A DNA stretch of 64,000 nt from Campylobacter fetus subsp. fetus (GTDB lineage: Bacteria; Campylobacterota; Campylobacteria; Campylobacterales; Campylobacteraceae), in contig NZ_LS483431.1 in assembly GCF_900475935.1 (NCBI RefSeq), positions 496,001-560,000 on the forward strand, written 5' to 3'. The notes below the pieces were generated by a model. The model was not told the origin of the DNA. It made no database searches and worked only from the letters and a program-made list of their open reading frames with translations. Each line of letters starts with the position of its first letter. Position 1 is the stretch's first letter. A program made the translations under genes and the position numbers. Of the stretch, positions 48,823-57,592 are shown one piece after another.

Positions 48823-49594
48823 TGCTTTACAAAGAGCAAAAGAGCTCGGAGGTTCGAATTTAGCTTTTAGCCTGATGGGTTTTCACCTTAAAAAAGATAG
48901 AGAATGGATATTTTTACACAAAGAAGATAAGTTAGATTTCGTAGATGAGTTTTTAATACTACTAGATAGATATAAAAACGGTGAGCCTTTGCAGTATATA
49001 ACTAGATCTTGTGATTTTTTAGATTACGAGTTTGAGGTCGGAAGAGGAGTTTTAGTACCGCGTTACGAGACTGAAATACTTGTGGAAAAGGTAGCGAGTA
49101 TTGCTAAAAATTTAGAAAATATAAGTATATGCGAAATAGGCATAGGTAGCGGAGTGATAAGTATTAGTCTTGCTAAAATACTAAAAAACTGTAAATTTAC
49201 AGCTACTGATATCAGCGAAGATGCTCTAAAATATGCCAGGAAAAATATATCTAAATTTGGAGTACAGATAGAACTTTTTAATACGTCTTTTTTAGATGGA
49301 GTGGAGGGTGATTTTGATATAATAGTTTCAAATCCACCATATATAGCAAAGGATTATAAACTCGATAAATGGGTCATGAGCGAACCGTCTCAAGCTCTTT
49401 TTGGTGGTGAAAAAGGTGACGAAATACTTAAAAAAATAGTAAATTTGGCAAAAGATAGAACAAAATTTTTAGTTTGCGAAATGGGATATGACCAAAAAGC
49501 AAGTTTATCAAATGAACTTGAAAAAGCAGGTTTTAAATTTGAGTTTTATAAAGATTTGGCTGGATTTGATAGAGGATTTGTAGCTTATAGATAA
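48809..49594 (+). CDS. prmC: Release factor glutamine methyltransferase
   Basis: A 261-residue SAM-dependent enzyme that methylates the GGQ glutamine of release factors RF1/RF2. It has the helical N-terminal domain with PLQYITRSCDFLDYEFEVGRGVLVPRYETEIL, the SAM-binding ICEIGIGSGVISISL, and the catalytic NPPY at about residue 174. The start is TTG at 48809, inside the M48 gene. The TTG is accepted because it gives the usual N-terminus. Confidence 0.95.
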   Translation: MKIADALQRAKELGGSNLAFSLMGFHLKKDREWIFLHKEDKLDFVDEFLILLDRYKNGEPLQYITRSCDFLDYEFEVGRGVLVPRYETEILVEKVASIAKNLENISICEIGIGSGVISISLAKILKNCKFTATDISEDALKYARKNISKFGVQIELFNTSFLDGVEGDFDIIVSNPPYIAKDYKLDKWVMSEPSQALFGGEKGDEILKKIVNLAKDRTKFLVCEMGYDQKASLSNELEKAGFKFEFYKDLAGFDRGFVAYR

Positions 49595-49604
49595 AGGAGA
49601 AACA

Positions 49605-50084
49605 ATGAAAAGAATAAAAGATTTATATCTATTTTTGCTTGGAATTTGCATAGGCGTGGAGATTGCTATCGGGGCTTTTTTGGCTCCAATAGTATTTTTT
49701 CCGACAAAATATATAGGCGAGGGAGTTCTTACTCACTTTCAAAGTGGGCAGCTGATGACTCAGGTTTTTTTGAAGTATAATATCTTGTTGCTTATCGTAT
49801 GCGCATTTTGCGTAATCTATGAGATTATAAATTTAATAAAAAATAAAGACGAGGTATTTAACTTCAAATTTAGTACTTTTATGTTGAGCTTGATAAATGT
49901 TATATTAGGTGCTTCATTTGTTTTTTACTTCACGGATTATATAGTAAATGCACAAAATATGGGGGCCGAGGCTACTCAAACAGCGGCATTTGCAAGTGTT
50001 CATAAGGTAAGCGAAGTTGTAATGAAAATAATGATGCTAGCTCAAGCTCTGCTGTTTTTTATGAGAGCATACTCTAAGCGTTAG
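49605..50084 (+). CDS. DUF4149-type small membrane protein
   Basis: A 159-residue protein with four membrane segments (about residues 7-30, 58-80, 92-118 and 133-154). It begins RIKDLYLFLLGICIGVEIAIGAFLAPIVF, typical for this unnamed family. Function unknown. It lies 10 bases after prmC with RBS AAAGGAGAA, so it is co-transcribed with the M48 and prmC genes. It converges on the FlxA-like gene with a 4-base overlap. Confidence 0.75.
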   Translation: MKRIKDLYLFLLGICIGVEIAIGAFLAPIVFFPTKYIGEGVLTHFQSGQLMTQVFLKYNILLLIVCAFCVIYEIINLIKNKDEVFNFKFSTFMLSLINVILGASFVFYFTDYIVNAQNMGAEATQTAAFASVHKVSEVVMKIMMLAQALLFFMRAYSKR

Positions 50085-50431
50085 CTAGAAGAGGCTGCTT
50101 TTGTAGCTTCTAACATTTGAGCTAGAGTTATTTGTATCCTCGACATCAGACTTGCTTTTTGAGAATTTAATGATTGGAGCATATCTTTTGAATACGGATT
50201 ATTGCTATTTTGCATTTGCGAAATTTGTTGTTCTATTTTCATTAATTGATTTTTGAGTTTTGTTATCTGTTTTTGGAGTTTTTGTGTTGTACTCTCCTCT
50301 TTTTCATCGCTTGTCGTACTGCTTACGTTTTTAGTTGTCATCTCTTTTTCGTTTTTTAAAGAGAGCTTTATGTTAGATCGATTTTCGTTTGAAATTTGAT
50401 AGTTGTTTGCTAAATTTGTATTTATACGCAT
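50081..50431 (-). CDS. FlxA-like small coiled-coil protein
   Basis: A 116-residue hydrophilic protein. The N-terminal 50 residues are Asn/Ser/Thr/Lys-rich and probably disordered; residues about 50-108 form a coiled coil (QKLQKQITKLKNQLMKIEQQISQM...). This pattern resembles FlxA-like proteins, a family often under flagellar control. A possible sigma-28 promoter lies upstream. RBS AAGGAT. Its function is not known; a flagellum-linked secreted or accessory protein is the best guess. Confidence 0.65.
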   Translation of the reverse strand: MRINTNLANNYQISNENRSNIKLSLKNEKEMTTKNVSSTTSDEKEESTTQKLQKQITKLKNQLMKIEQQISQMQNSNNPYSKDMLQSLNSQKASLMSRIQITLAQMLEATKAASSS

Positions 50432-50449
50432 TTTTTATCCTTTTATTGT

Positions 50450-50476
50450 AAATCGTCATAGGCTTATATAATTTAA
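50450..50476 (-). promoter_or_regulatory. Possible sigma-28 promoter of the FlxA-like gene
   Basis: Read on the minus strand, TTAAA is followed after 16 bases by CGATTT, near the sigma-28 pattern TAAA-N15/16-CGATWT. The predicted start is about 10-15 bases before the ATG, leaving room for AAGGAT. Confidence 0.4.
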
Positions 50477-50536
50477 TATAAAAAGCTTTATTAAAGCTGC
50501 TAATTTGTATAATTTTTAAATTTTAAAAGGAATCTT

Positions 50537-50932
50537 ATGCGAATTAGAATTTATTATGAAGATACCGATGCTGGCGGTATAGTTTATCATTCAAACTATA
50601 TAAAATTCTGTGAAAGAGCTAGAAGCGAGATAGTTTTTAAAGCCGGTATCAAATTTAGCAAAGATAGACATTTCGTAGTTACAAAATTACTTGCAAATTA
50701 CATAAAACCGGCTGTTTTGGGTGATATTTTAGAAGTCAAAACTTGCCTTGAAAGCATAGGCAAGGCAAGTTTAAGTTTAAATCAAAATATATATAGAACA
50801 GAAAGCATAAATCAAGTATTAAAAGATCCCGAACTGCTTTTTACGGCAAAAATCACGGTTGGATTTATGCTCTATGGCAAACTTGGCAGGCTCGAGCCTG
50901 AGCTGGTTTCGTTGTTTTCATCTAAACTATAA
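50537..50932 (+). CDS. ybgC: Acyl-CoA thioesterase, YbgC type
   Basis: A 131-residue hotdog-fold thioesterase. The signature YYEDTDAGGIVYHSNYIKFCERARSE (about residues 6-31) contains the catalytic Asp of YbgC/4-hydroxybenzoyl-CoA thioesterases. It hydrolyses acyl-CoA or acyl-ACP and in many bacteria belongs with the Tol-Pal genes, but here it is on its own. RBS AAAAGGAA. The last 61 bases overlap the opposite-strand secreted-protein gene. Confidence 0.93.
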   Translation: MRIRIYYEDTDAGGIVYHSNYIKFCERARSEIVFKAGIKFSKDRHFVVTKLLANYIKPAVLGDILEVKTCLESIGKASLSLNQNIYRTESINQVLKDPELLFTAKITVGFMLYGKLGRLEPELVSLFSSKL

Positions 50933-52119
50933 AATCCAAATTGAGTTGTTTTCATAATTTTCGTATTATAAATAACTTGATTTTCTATGACTTGTTCGTT
51001 TAAAAGAGGATTCGCATCTGTATTTATAAAATTAGTATATAAAAAATCAAAACCAAATATCGTAGAGTAGGCTACCCAGTCATAAGTAATATTTTGTCCT
51101 AAAATTTCATTTATAGTAGTTATTTCATCGTCTAAAGTAGATATCGAGTTGGCTATATACATATTTTTTCTATCAAGAGGTTGAGTCAAACTAAGAAGTG
51201 CGTTGTTGTAATTTATCTGTGTTGATAAAATAGCATACGGATCTAAGTTAAAAACACGAAATTGTGAGCTTAAAAGAGCTGTTTTAATGAGTGGAGTATT
51301 TAGAAAAATAGATGCGTTTTTCAGCCTAGAGTTGTTTTGTAAAATCGGATTTAAATTTAATTTATTGCCGCTAATCTCTTTTATATAAGCATTTTGATTG
51401 ACGCTTAGTATGTAATTGTTTAGAGTATTTCCGAGTCTGCTACCGTCAAAAAATACAGCCACCTTTGCGTTTGAATACTCAAGTAGTTTATCTATCTGAT
51501 CTTTGTAGTCTATACCGCCGAAAAATATATTTTCAGCTTTAATGCTAGTCGAGTTTGTATTTAAAGTAGGTATATAAAATACTAAATCAGAGTATTGCGG
51601 TTTTGAAATGGTTGATATTCCATTATTTGTCAGCGGAGCGATGACATATTTAAATCCTTGTTTTTTTAAATTTAAAATACCGTTTGATAACTTTATAGCA
51701 GATTCGTCATCTGTTAAGAAAAATTTTATATTTGCATTTATACCTCTTTTTAATACGTAAGAAAATATAGCGTTTGTAACTATCAAAGAGTAGCTTTTGA
51801 TCACTTTTTGCGGTATTAAAACGGCTATATTGACGTCTGCTTCTGTTCCCATACGTCTATTTTGCTGCATAGATATCTCGTTTTCAGCGTTTAGAGTATC
51901 AAAAAAACTTCTCAAATCATTAGTCGAATATTGTTCATTGTATCTTGCTAAAAAGCTTATATATAGTTCGTTTTTTATAAGATCTTGCAAACATTTTGTG
52001 TTGCAAATTTGAGGTTCTAAGTTTATATAAAATATTTGAGCCGGAGGTATTTCGGATATAATCTGAGTTTTTGAAAATAAGATGCTTACGCAAGCCAATA
52101 TAGTGATAAATTTTTTCAT
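50872..52119 (-). CDS. Secreted protein of unknown function, periplasmic-binding-like
   Basis: A 415-residue protein with a signal peptide (about residues 1-17, KKFITILACVSILFSKT). I do not recognise a named family. Segments such as NIAVLIPQKVIKSYSL, GFKYVIAPLTNNGI and AKVAVFFDGSRLGNTLNNYI resemble a type I periplasmic-binding fold, as in the LpoA/LppC activators of peptidoglycan synthesis; this is inference only. The same gene lies between ybgC and the glycosylase-like gene in C. jejuni. It overlaps the glycosylase-like gene by 4 bases and ybgC, tail to tail, by 61. Confidence 0.75.
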   Translation of the reverse strand: MKKFITILACVSILFSKTQIISEIPPAQIFYINLEPQICNTKCLQDLIKNELYISFLARYNEQYSTNDLRSFFDTLNAENEISMQQNRRMGTEADVNIAVLIPQKVIKSYSLIVTNAIFSYVLKRGINANIKFFLTDDESAIKLSNGILNLKKQGFKYVIAPLTNNGISTISKPQYSDLVFYIPTLNTNSTSIKAENIFFGGIDYKDQIDKLLEYSNAKVAVFFDGSRLGNTLNNYILSVNQNAYIKEISGNKLNLNPILQNNSRLKNASIFLNTPLIKTALLSSQFRVFNLDPYAILSTQINYNNALLSLTQPLDRKNMYIANSISTLDDEITTINEILGQNITYDWVAYSTIFGFDFLYTNFINTDANPLLNEQVIENQVIYNTKIMKTTQFGFYSLDENNETSSGSSLPSLP

Positions 52120-52757
52120 AAATATCCTTTAATTTTTTTTAAATCATCTATAAATTTCTGTTTATGGCTAGGATTTTTAATGATCCAAAAAGCCGAATAA
52201 GTCGGCATGATAAGACTATCTTTAAATTTAAAAATACCGCCTCGCACACTCTCAAAAGCGCAATTTCTATCTTTTGTAATCCTAAAAAAAACATCTTTAC
52301 CAAAACTAATGATAAGTTTTGGTTTTACTATATCAAATTCTTGCTCAAAGTAAGAATAACACTGATCATACCACGTATCTTTTAGGATCATGTCATCTTT
52401 TGGTCTGCATTTTAGCATATGAGTAAAATATAGCTTTTGGATATCGATTTGAGCAAGATTTAAGCACTCTTTTAACTCATCATTAAAAGCAGCAGATCCG
52501 TTTTTATCTTCATCAAAACTAGGAAAATTCTCTACCAACATAACATTAGAAGATGCTTCTTTACCCCCTAAAACAGCTTTATTTCTACTTTTGCATAGTT
52601 CGCAAAGATTGCAATTTTTTATCTGCTCTTCTAATCTTTTTAAATTTGAAAAATTATTTTTATGAGTTAAAATCTCTGAAATTTCAGCTCTATTTATAAA
52701 TTTATATCCAATTGCCTTATAAAAATATAGTTGGTATAAAATATTATTATTGCTCAT
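52116..52757 (-). CDS. Uracil-DNA-glycosylase superfamily protein with divergent active-site motifs
   Basis: A 213-residue protein like family 4 uracil-DNA glycosylases. The Fe-S cysteines are recognisable: C49-x2-C52 and C117-x15-C133 (a further Cys at 55). The superfamily motifs are altered. The GEAPG-type loop reads VENFPSFDEDKNG (about 75-87), and the HPS-type second motif reads NPSH (195-198), with Asn where His is normal. Uracil excision is therefore uncertain. It is coupled to the secreted-protein gene by a 4-base overlap. Confidence 0.78.
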   Translation of the reverse strand: MSNNNILYQLYFYKAIGYKFINRAEISEILTHKNNFSNLKRLEEQIKNCNLCELCKSRNKAVLGGKEASSNVMLVENFPSFDEDKNGSAAFNDELKECLNLAQIDIQKLYFTHMLKCRPKDDMILKDTWYDQCYSYFEQEFDIVKPKLIISFGKDVFFRITKDRNCAFESVRGGIFKFKDSLIMPTYSAFWIIKNPSHKQKFIDDLKKIKGYL

Positions 52758-52796
52758 TTAATATACTATCTAAAAGGTTTTTAAATTCATATAAAT

Positions 52797-53270
52797 TTAT
52801 AGTTTTGCTAAATTTTTAAGAGCATCTCCATCTACTCTTAGACTTATCCACTCATCAAGAGTTTTTGCACCTATTTTTTTATAAAATGCAAGGCTTGGTT
52901 CATTCCAGTCAAGGCACTCCCATTCAAGCCTTCCAAGAGAGTTATCTATACATTTTTTTGCTAAAAATTTTAAAAATTCTTTACCTATACCTTTGTTTCT
53001 AAAATCTTTTTTAACATATAAATCTTCAAGATATATACCGCCTTTCCCAAGAAATGTTGAAAAAGAGTAGAAATAAATAGCGTAGCCTATTATCTTGTTA
53101 TCTGCTTCACAGACTAATGCGTTTGCGTACTTTTTTATAAATAACGACTCATAGAATATATCTTTTGTGCAATTGACTTGATCGCCCATATTTTCATACT
53201 GTGCAAGCTCTTTTATGAGCGATAAAATATCATCCAAATCATCTTTTACAGCTTCTCTGATACGAAACAT
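52797..53270 (-). CDS. GNAT acetyltransferase, diamine/thialysine type
   Basis: A 157-residue GNAT enzyme. Motif A is IYLEDLYVKKDFRNKGIGKEFLKFLA, with the acetyl-CoA loop RNKGIGK; the end WECLDWNEPSLAFYKKIGAKTL is close to spermidine/spermine or diamine N-acetyltransferases. Putrescine made by AguA/AguB is a conceivable substrate but this is inference. It is followed 39 bases on by the glycosylase-like gene. Confidence 0.85.
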   Translation of the reverse strand: MFRIREAVKDDLDDILSLIKELAQYENMGDQVNCTKDIFYESLFIKKYANALVCEADNKIIGYAIYFYSFSTFLGKGGIYLEDLYVKKDFRNKGIGKEFLKFLAKKCIDNSLGRLEWECLDWNEPSLAFYKKIGAKTLDEWISLRVDGDALKNLAKL

Positions 53271-53336
53271 TTTGTAGCCTTTTGTTTAAATTTAAGGCTA
53301 CAATTATATCATTATATTAATTAATGTAAGTAAAAT

Positions 53337-54620
53337 TTACCCGAGTCTCTCACCGTGACTTGCTATATCAAGTCCCTCTCTTTCTTCATCTTTTGATACT
53401 CTTAAGCCGATTGTTTTGTCTATAATTTTTAATATTATATAGCTCGCTATACCACTATAAACTACCGTTATCGCTACTCCTATTATTTGAATTTTTATAC
53501 TAGACGTAGCTGCGCTTATGCTTTCATCACAAAATACCGCAGTTAAAATCGCTCCTATGATTCCTCCAATACCGTGTATACCAAAAGCATCTAAGCTATC
53601 ATCATAGTTAAATTTTCTTTTTATTACTGTTATGACGTAATAGCAAACCCCCGAAGATATAATACCTATAGCCAAAGCGCCGCTTGCATTTACGTATCCT
53701 GCTGCAGGAGTTATGCCAACTAGTCCGCACACAGCTCCGCTAGCAAATCCAAGAGCTGAGGGTTTATTTTTATGAATCATTTCAAAAAATAGCCAAGTTA
53801 TCGCTCCGATTGCGGTTGCAACTTGAGTTACAAGCATCGCCATTGCGGCTCTTGCGTCTGCTGCTAGAGCGCTTCCTGCGTTAAATCCAAACCAGCCAAA
53901 CCAAAGCATCGCGACGCCAATCAGCGTTAAAACTAGATTATGCGGAGGCATAACTTCTTTTTTATATCCAAGGCGCGGTTTTAATATAATAGCTCCGACA
54001 AGTCCTGCGACCCCTGCATTTATATGTACAACGGTTCCTCCTGCATAGTCCAGTACGCCGTGATGTGCAAGCCAACCGTTGCTTTCCCACACCCAGTGAG
54101 CTGTCGGTGCATAAACAACTAAAACCCAAATAGCTATAAATATCATAAGAGAGCTAAATTTAACTCTCTCTGCGAAAGATCCCGTAATTATAGCACAAGA
54201 TATAATAGCAAAAGTCATTTGAAATACGATAAAAACAGACTCTGGAATGCTACTGGCGTTTGGATGAACTGTGAGAGTTTGCTCGCTTGAGACTACACTT
54301 ACTCCATTTAAAAATAAACGGTCAAATCCTCCTATAAAAGGATTTCCATTCGTAAATGCTATAGAATAACCTATAATCATCCAAAGTACGCTTACCATCG
54401 CTACTGTCGTGAAGCTTTGCATCATTGTTGCTAGTATATTTTTCTTTCTTACCATACCCGCGTAAAAGAGTGCTATACCAGGTATTGTCATAAAAAGTAC
54501 CAAAGACGTGCTTATAAGTAGCCATGCGGTATTTCCGCTATCTATTTTATCAAACGAAACTACCCAATCGCTACTAAAAAGCGGAGCTGTAAATGATATT
54601 AAAAATAAGTAGTTTTTCAT
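53337..54620 (-). CDS. amtB: Ammonium transporter AmtB
   Basis: A 427-residue channel with a signal-like N-terminus (SFTAPLFSSD) and eleven membrane segments. The two pore histidines lie in GTVVHINAGVAG and FGIHGIGG. It opens GNTAWLLISTSLVLFMTIPGIALFYAGMVRKKN, standard for Amt proteins. It conducts ammonia and is blocked by GlnK, encoded 9 bases upstream in the same unit. Confidence 0.97.
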   Translation of the reverse strand: MKNYLFLISFTAPLFSSDWVVSFDKIDSGNTAWLLISTSLVLFMTIPGIALFYAGMVRKKNILATMMQSFTTVAMVSVLWMIIGYSIAFTNGNPFIGGFDRLFLNGVSVVSSEQTLTVHPNASSIPESVFIVFQMTFAIISCAIITGSFAERVKFSSLMIFIAIWVLVVYAPTAHWVWESNGWLAHHGVLDYAGGTVVHINAGVAGLVGAIILKPRLGYKKEVMPPHNLVLTLIGVAMLWFGWFGFNAGSALAADARAAMAMLVTQVATAIGAITWLFFEMIHKNKPSALGFASGAVCGLVGITPAAGYVNASGALAIGIISSGVCYYVITVIKRKFNYDDSLDAFGIHGIGGIIGAILTAVFCDESISAATSSIKIQIIGVAITVVYSGIASYIILKIIDKTIGLRVSKDEEREGLDIASHGERLG

Positions 54621-54629
54621 TTTATTTTC

Positions 54630-54968
54630 CTATATAGCATCTTCGCCGCGCTCATTTGTACGTATTCTTATAACTTCATCTAAATTTGATACAAATATTT
54701 TTCCGTCTCCGGTTACGCCTGTTTTTGCCGCCGATATAATTGCATTTACTATATTTTTAACTTCATGATCGTTGGCGGCTATTTCCACTTTTAGTTTTGG
54801 TATATAATTTATCAGATACTCTGTTCCTCGGTAGTTTTCTACGTGTCCTTTTTGTTTTCCATAACCTTTTATCTCTGTTATAGTTATACCGCAGACTCCT
54901 ATTTTATCAAGTTCGCTTCTAACGTCCTCAAGTTTATGAGGTCTTATAATAGCTGTAACTAACTTCAT
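54630..54968 (-). CDS. glnK: Nitrogen regulatory PII protein GlnK
   Basis: A 112-residue PII protein, the canonical length, from the ATG at 54968. A TTG 15 bases upstream is possible, but AAAGG sits between them at the right spacing for the ATG. The T-loop GYGKQKGHVENYRGTEY contains the tyrosine that is uridylylated in other bacteria, and AAKTGVTGDGKIFV binds ATP. It controls AmtB. Confidence 0.95.
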   Translation of the reverse strand: MKLVTAIIRPHKLEDVRSELDKIGVCGITITEIKGYGKQKGHVENYRGTEYLINYIPKLKVEIAANDHEVKNIVNAIISAAKTGVTGDGKIFVSNLDEVIRIRTNERGEDAI

Positions 54969-55011
54969 CTTTCTGCCTTTCAAATTAAATTTTTAAAATT
55001 GTATAAAAAAT

Positions 55012-55017
55012 ATTATA
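55012..55017 (-). promoter_or_regulatory. Probable -10 of the glnK-amtB promoter
   Basis: Read on the minus strand this is TATAAT, preceded by a T-rich stretch (TTTTATTT), 43 bases before the glnK ATG. A specific nitrogen regulatory site is not evident. Confidence 0.4.
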
Positions 55018-55117
55018 AAATAAAACTTAAATAATAAAAAATTAGTAGATAATTTAAAATTAACTTTTAAAGTGATTAAAAGAGATCTAAATTTAAAAGC
55101 AAACAAAACTTAAAAGG

Positions 55118-55143
55118 TTTTTTAAGTAATTATTTGATAAAAT
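55118..55143 (+). promoter_or_regulatory. Probable promoter of the rpmH-rnpA-yidC unit
   Basis: TTTTTTAAGTAATT at 55118-55131 matches the Campylobacter -35 region TTTAAGTNTT closely, and GATAAAAT at 55136-55143 is the -10. The predicted start is about 25 bases before rpmH. Confidence 0.6.
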
Positions 55144-55174
55144 CCAAGACTTAATTTATGACAAAAGGAAAGTT

Positions 55175-55309
55175 ATGAAAAGAACTTATCAACCACATAA
55201 AACTCCTAAAAAGAGAACTCATGGTTTTCGTGGAAGAATGAAGACCAAAAATGGTAGAAAAGTGATAAATGCTAGGCGTGCCAAAGGCAGAAAAAGACTA
55301 GCTGCATAG
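55175..55309 (+). CDS. rpmH: 50S ribosomal protein L34
   Basis: A 44-residue basic protein ([19 protein letters not shown]..., ending [11 protein letters not shown]), which is the whole L34 family. It starts after AAAAGGAAAG. It precedes rnpA, the almost universal order near the bacterial chromosome origin, although no dnaA or origin is seen in this window. Confidence 0.98.
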   Translation: MKRTYQPHKTPKKRTHGFRGRMKTKNGRKVINARRAKGRKRLAA

Positions 55310-55329
55310 TTATTTATAGATAGGCAAAC

Positions 55330-55662
55330 TTGATTATAGATAGGTTCAGCTCTATTAGCGATAGCAAAGAGTTTATACGTGTTTATCAAGGTGCTAAAAA
55401 GTGGCACTTTGAATGCGCAGTTATCTATTTTTTAGAGTCTGATACTACTAAATTTGCAGCAGTCGCCAGTAAAAAGGTTGGAAAGGCAGTCGTAAGAAAT
55501 AGAATAAAAAGAGTTTTAAGGTCTGCTTTTTTTAACTTTAGTAGCGAGCTTAAAGATGGTATTTATATTTTAATAGCAAAGGCGGGACTAGAAAAAATGC
55601 CATTTGATAAAGTAGAAAAAAATCTTAAATGGGCTTTGAAAAAGGTGGATTCCATAAAATGA
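55330..55662 (+). CDS. rnpA: Ribonuclease P protein component
   Basis: A 110-residue basic protein starting at TTG (55330). The RNR motif region KKVGKAVVRNRIKRVLRSAFF (about residues 56-76) contacts the P RNA, and the N-terminus carries the short FSSISDSKEF segment. It supports tRNA 5' maturation. The stop overlaps the yidD start (ATGA). Confidence 0.96.
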   Translation: MIIDRFSSISDSKEFIRVYQGAKKWHFECAVIYFLESDTTKFAAVASKKVGKAVVRNRIKRVLRSAFFNFSSELKDGIYILIAKAGLEKMPFDKVEKNLKWALKKVDSIK

Positions 55663-55997
55663 AAGTAATTTTTTGGAATTTTATTGTTTTTTATAAAAAG
55701 TACATTTCGCCAATCCTGCCAAAATCCTGCCGCTACTATCCAACTTGTTCAGAATATGCCTTATGGCAACTAAGATATAATGGATTTTTTTACTCTATAG
55801 TTGCTATTTTTTTAAGGATTTTAAGGTGTAATCAACTATTTCGTGGTGGCATAGATTATCCATTAGTAAAAAGAAAATTTACGCCTTATACTATCTTTTC
55901 AAAAAACAAACCGTGTAAAATGAATTTTTGGTTTGTTCCTCATAGAAAAGGTGGGTTTTATTTGATAAAAGTATTTGATTCATTAAAGGAAACATAG
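55659..55997 (+). CDS. yidD: Membrane-insertion efficiency factor YidD
   Basis: A 112-residue YidD protein. The ATG at 55659 is chosen over one 30 bases upstream because it overlaps the rnpA stop and starts at the family N-terminus. The signature is KYISPILPKSCRYYPTCSEYAL, with conserved Cys, followed by RILRCNQLFRGGIDYP. The tail from about residue 80 is longer than needed for the core. It helps YidC insert proteins. Confidence 0.95.
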   Translation: MKVIFWNFIVFYKKYISPILPKSCRYYPTCSEYALWQLRYNGFFYSIVAIFLRILRCNQLFRGGIDYPLVKRKFTPYTIFSKNKPCKMNFWFVPHRKGGFYLIKVFDSLKET

Positions 55998-57592
55998 TGT
56001 TAGATAAACTTTCAACCCAAAAAAGACTTCTTATAGCTACGGTTATTTCCATACTATTTTTTATAACTTATGATTATTTTTTTATTCCTAAAAGAACTGT
56101 CGATATAAATCAAACTGCTTCTTATGCAGAACAAAATAGTTCATCGGCAAATAGCGCTCCAGCTTCACAAGATAGCATAAATGCTTCAGATAGCGCAGCT
56201 CCTGTTACTTCTAATGCTAGTAAAAATATAGTTCAAATTTCGGGAAAAACATATAATGCAACTATAGATGAACTAGGACGAATTAGTAGTTTTGTACTAA
56301 ATGAGTCCAAATTTAAAGATGAAAACGACAAACAGATCTCTCTTGTGAGTTTAAATCACTCTCCGCTTCCACTAGAAATTAGATTTTCAAATAAAGATTT
56401 AAATGAAGAAGCTTTTAAAGTAGCTTATACTAGCAGTGCAGAAACTATAGATGTTACCAAGTCTCCGGCCAATGTGGTTTTGACTCAAGCTTTAAACGGC
56501 GTTACTTTGACTAAAACGATTACTTTTTATCCAGACGGAGCTTATGATCTTAAAGTAGAACTTAGTAAAAACGAAGATTATTTTATCACCCCTGGATTTA
56601 GACCAAATGTTGTTGTAGATGGATATACCGTTCATGGAACATTAATGAGAAAAAGCGACGGCAGTCTTGAGATAATAGAAGATAAAAAAGCAAAAGGCGA
56701 CGAGAGATTTACGGGCGTAGATATCTTAGCTAATAGCGATAGATACTATACGACATTATTTTATGAAGTAGATAAAACACTAGATGTTTATATACAAAAC
56801 GATAGTGCTGAAAATACGCTATCATTCGTAAAGAGTTCGGGTAGTTTTAGCACTAAAGGTTATATAGGTCCAAAAGATCATAAAATTTTAAAATCTATTG
56901 ATCCAAATTTGGTTGATGTTATAGAATATGGATGGTTTACATTTATAGCAAAACCAATGTTTTTACTACTTAGTTGGCTGCATAATTATATAGGGAATTG
57001 GGGTTTTGCCATAGTCGCTCTTACTATCGTGATAAGAATTGTGTTGTTTCCTCTAACCTATAAAGGTATGGTGTCTATGAATAAATTAAAAGATCTAGCA
57101 CCAAAAATGAAAGAGATTCAAGCAAAATACAAAGGCGATCCTAGTAAGCTAAATGCTCATGTAATGGAGCTTTACAAGAAAAACGGCGCAAATCCTATGG
57201 GGGGATGTTTGCCGATACTTATTCAAATTCCGATATTTTTTGCGATTTATAGAGTATTATTAAACGCTATTGAATTAAAAGGCGCTCCTTGGATATTTTG
57301 GATAAAAGATCTTGCGATTATGGATCCGTATTTTATACTTCCTGTTTTGATGGGTGCTACTATGTTTATTCAGCAAAAAATTACTCCCGCAAACTTTACA
57401 GACCCTATGCAAGAAAAAATCATGAAGTTTTTACCTTTGATATTTACATTTTTCTTTGTAACTTTCCCTGCAGGTCTTACGCTTTACTGGTTTATAAATA
57501 ATCTTTGTTCGGTTGCTCAGCAACTTGTGGTAAATAAAATATTTAAAAAACAGAAAGAGCAAGCTATTATGGAGAAAAATCATGAGCGTTAA
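55997..57592 (+). CDS. yidC: Membrane protein insertase YidC
   Basis: A 531-residue insertase starting at GTG, sharing one base with the yidD stop. It has an N-terminal membrane segment (about residues 11-28), a periplasmic beta domain (about 50-310), and the conserved five-segment core (about 318-520) with GNWGFAIVALTIVIRIVLFPLT including the groove arginine, YKKNGANPMGGCLPILIQIPIFFAIY, and LTLYWFINNLCSVAQQ. It inserts and folds inner-membrane proteins with or without Sec. Confidence 0.97.
   Translation: MLDKLSTQKRLLIATVISILFFITYDYFFIPKRTVDINQTASYAEQNSSSANSAPASQDSINASDSAAPVTSNASKNIVQISGKTYNATIDELGRISSFVLNESKFKDENDKQISLVSLNHSPLPLEIRFSNKDLNEEAFKVAYTSSAETIDVTKSPANVVLTQALNGVTLTKTITFYPDGAYDLKVELSKNEDYFITPGFRPNVVVDGYTVHGTLMRKSDGSLEIIEDKKAKGDERFTGVDILANSDRYYTTLFYEVDKTLDVYIQNDSAENTLSFVKSSGSFSTKGYIGPKDHKILKSIDPNLVDVIEYGWFTFIAKPMFLLLSWLHNYIGNWGFAIVALTIVIRIVLFPLTYKGMVSMNKLKDLAPKMKEIQAKYKGDPSKLNAHVMELYKKNGANPMGGCLPILIQIPIFFAIYRVLLNAIELKGAPWIFWIKDLAIMDPYFILPVLMGATMFIQQKITPANFTDPMQEKIMKFLPLIFTFFFVTFPAGLTLYWFINNLCSVAQQLVVNKIFKKQKEQAIMEKNHER

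Noticed and set aside
55118-55309. Chromosome replication origin near rpmH
   Set aside because: rpmH-rnpA is often near the origin in bacteria, but no dnaA gene or DnaA-box cluster is visible here.
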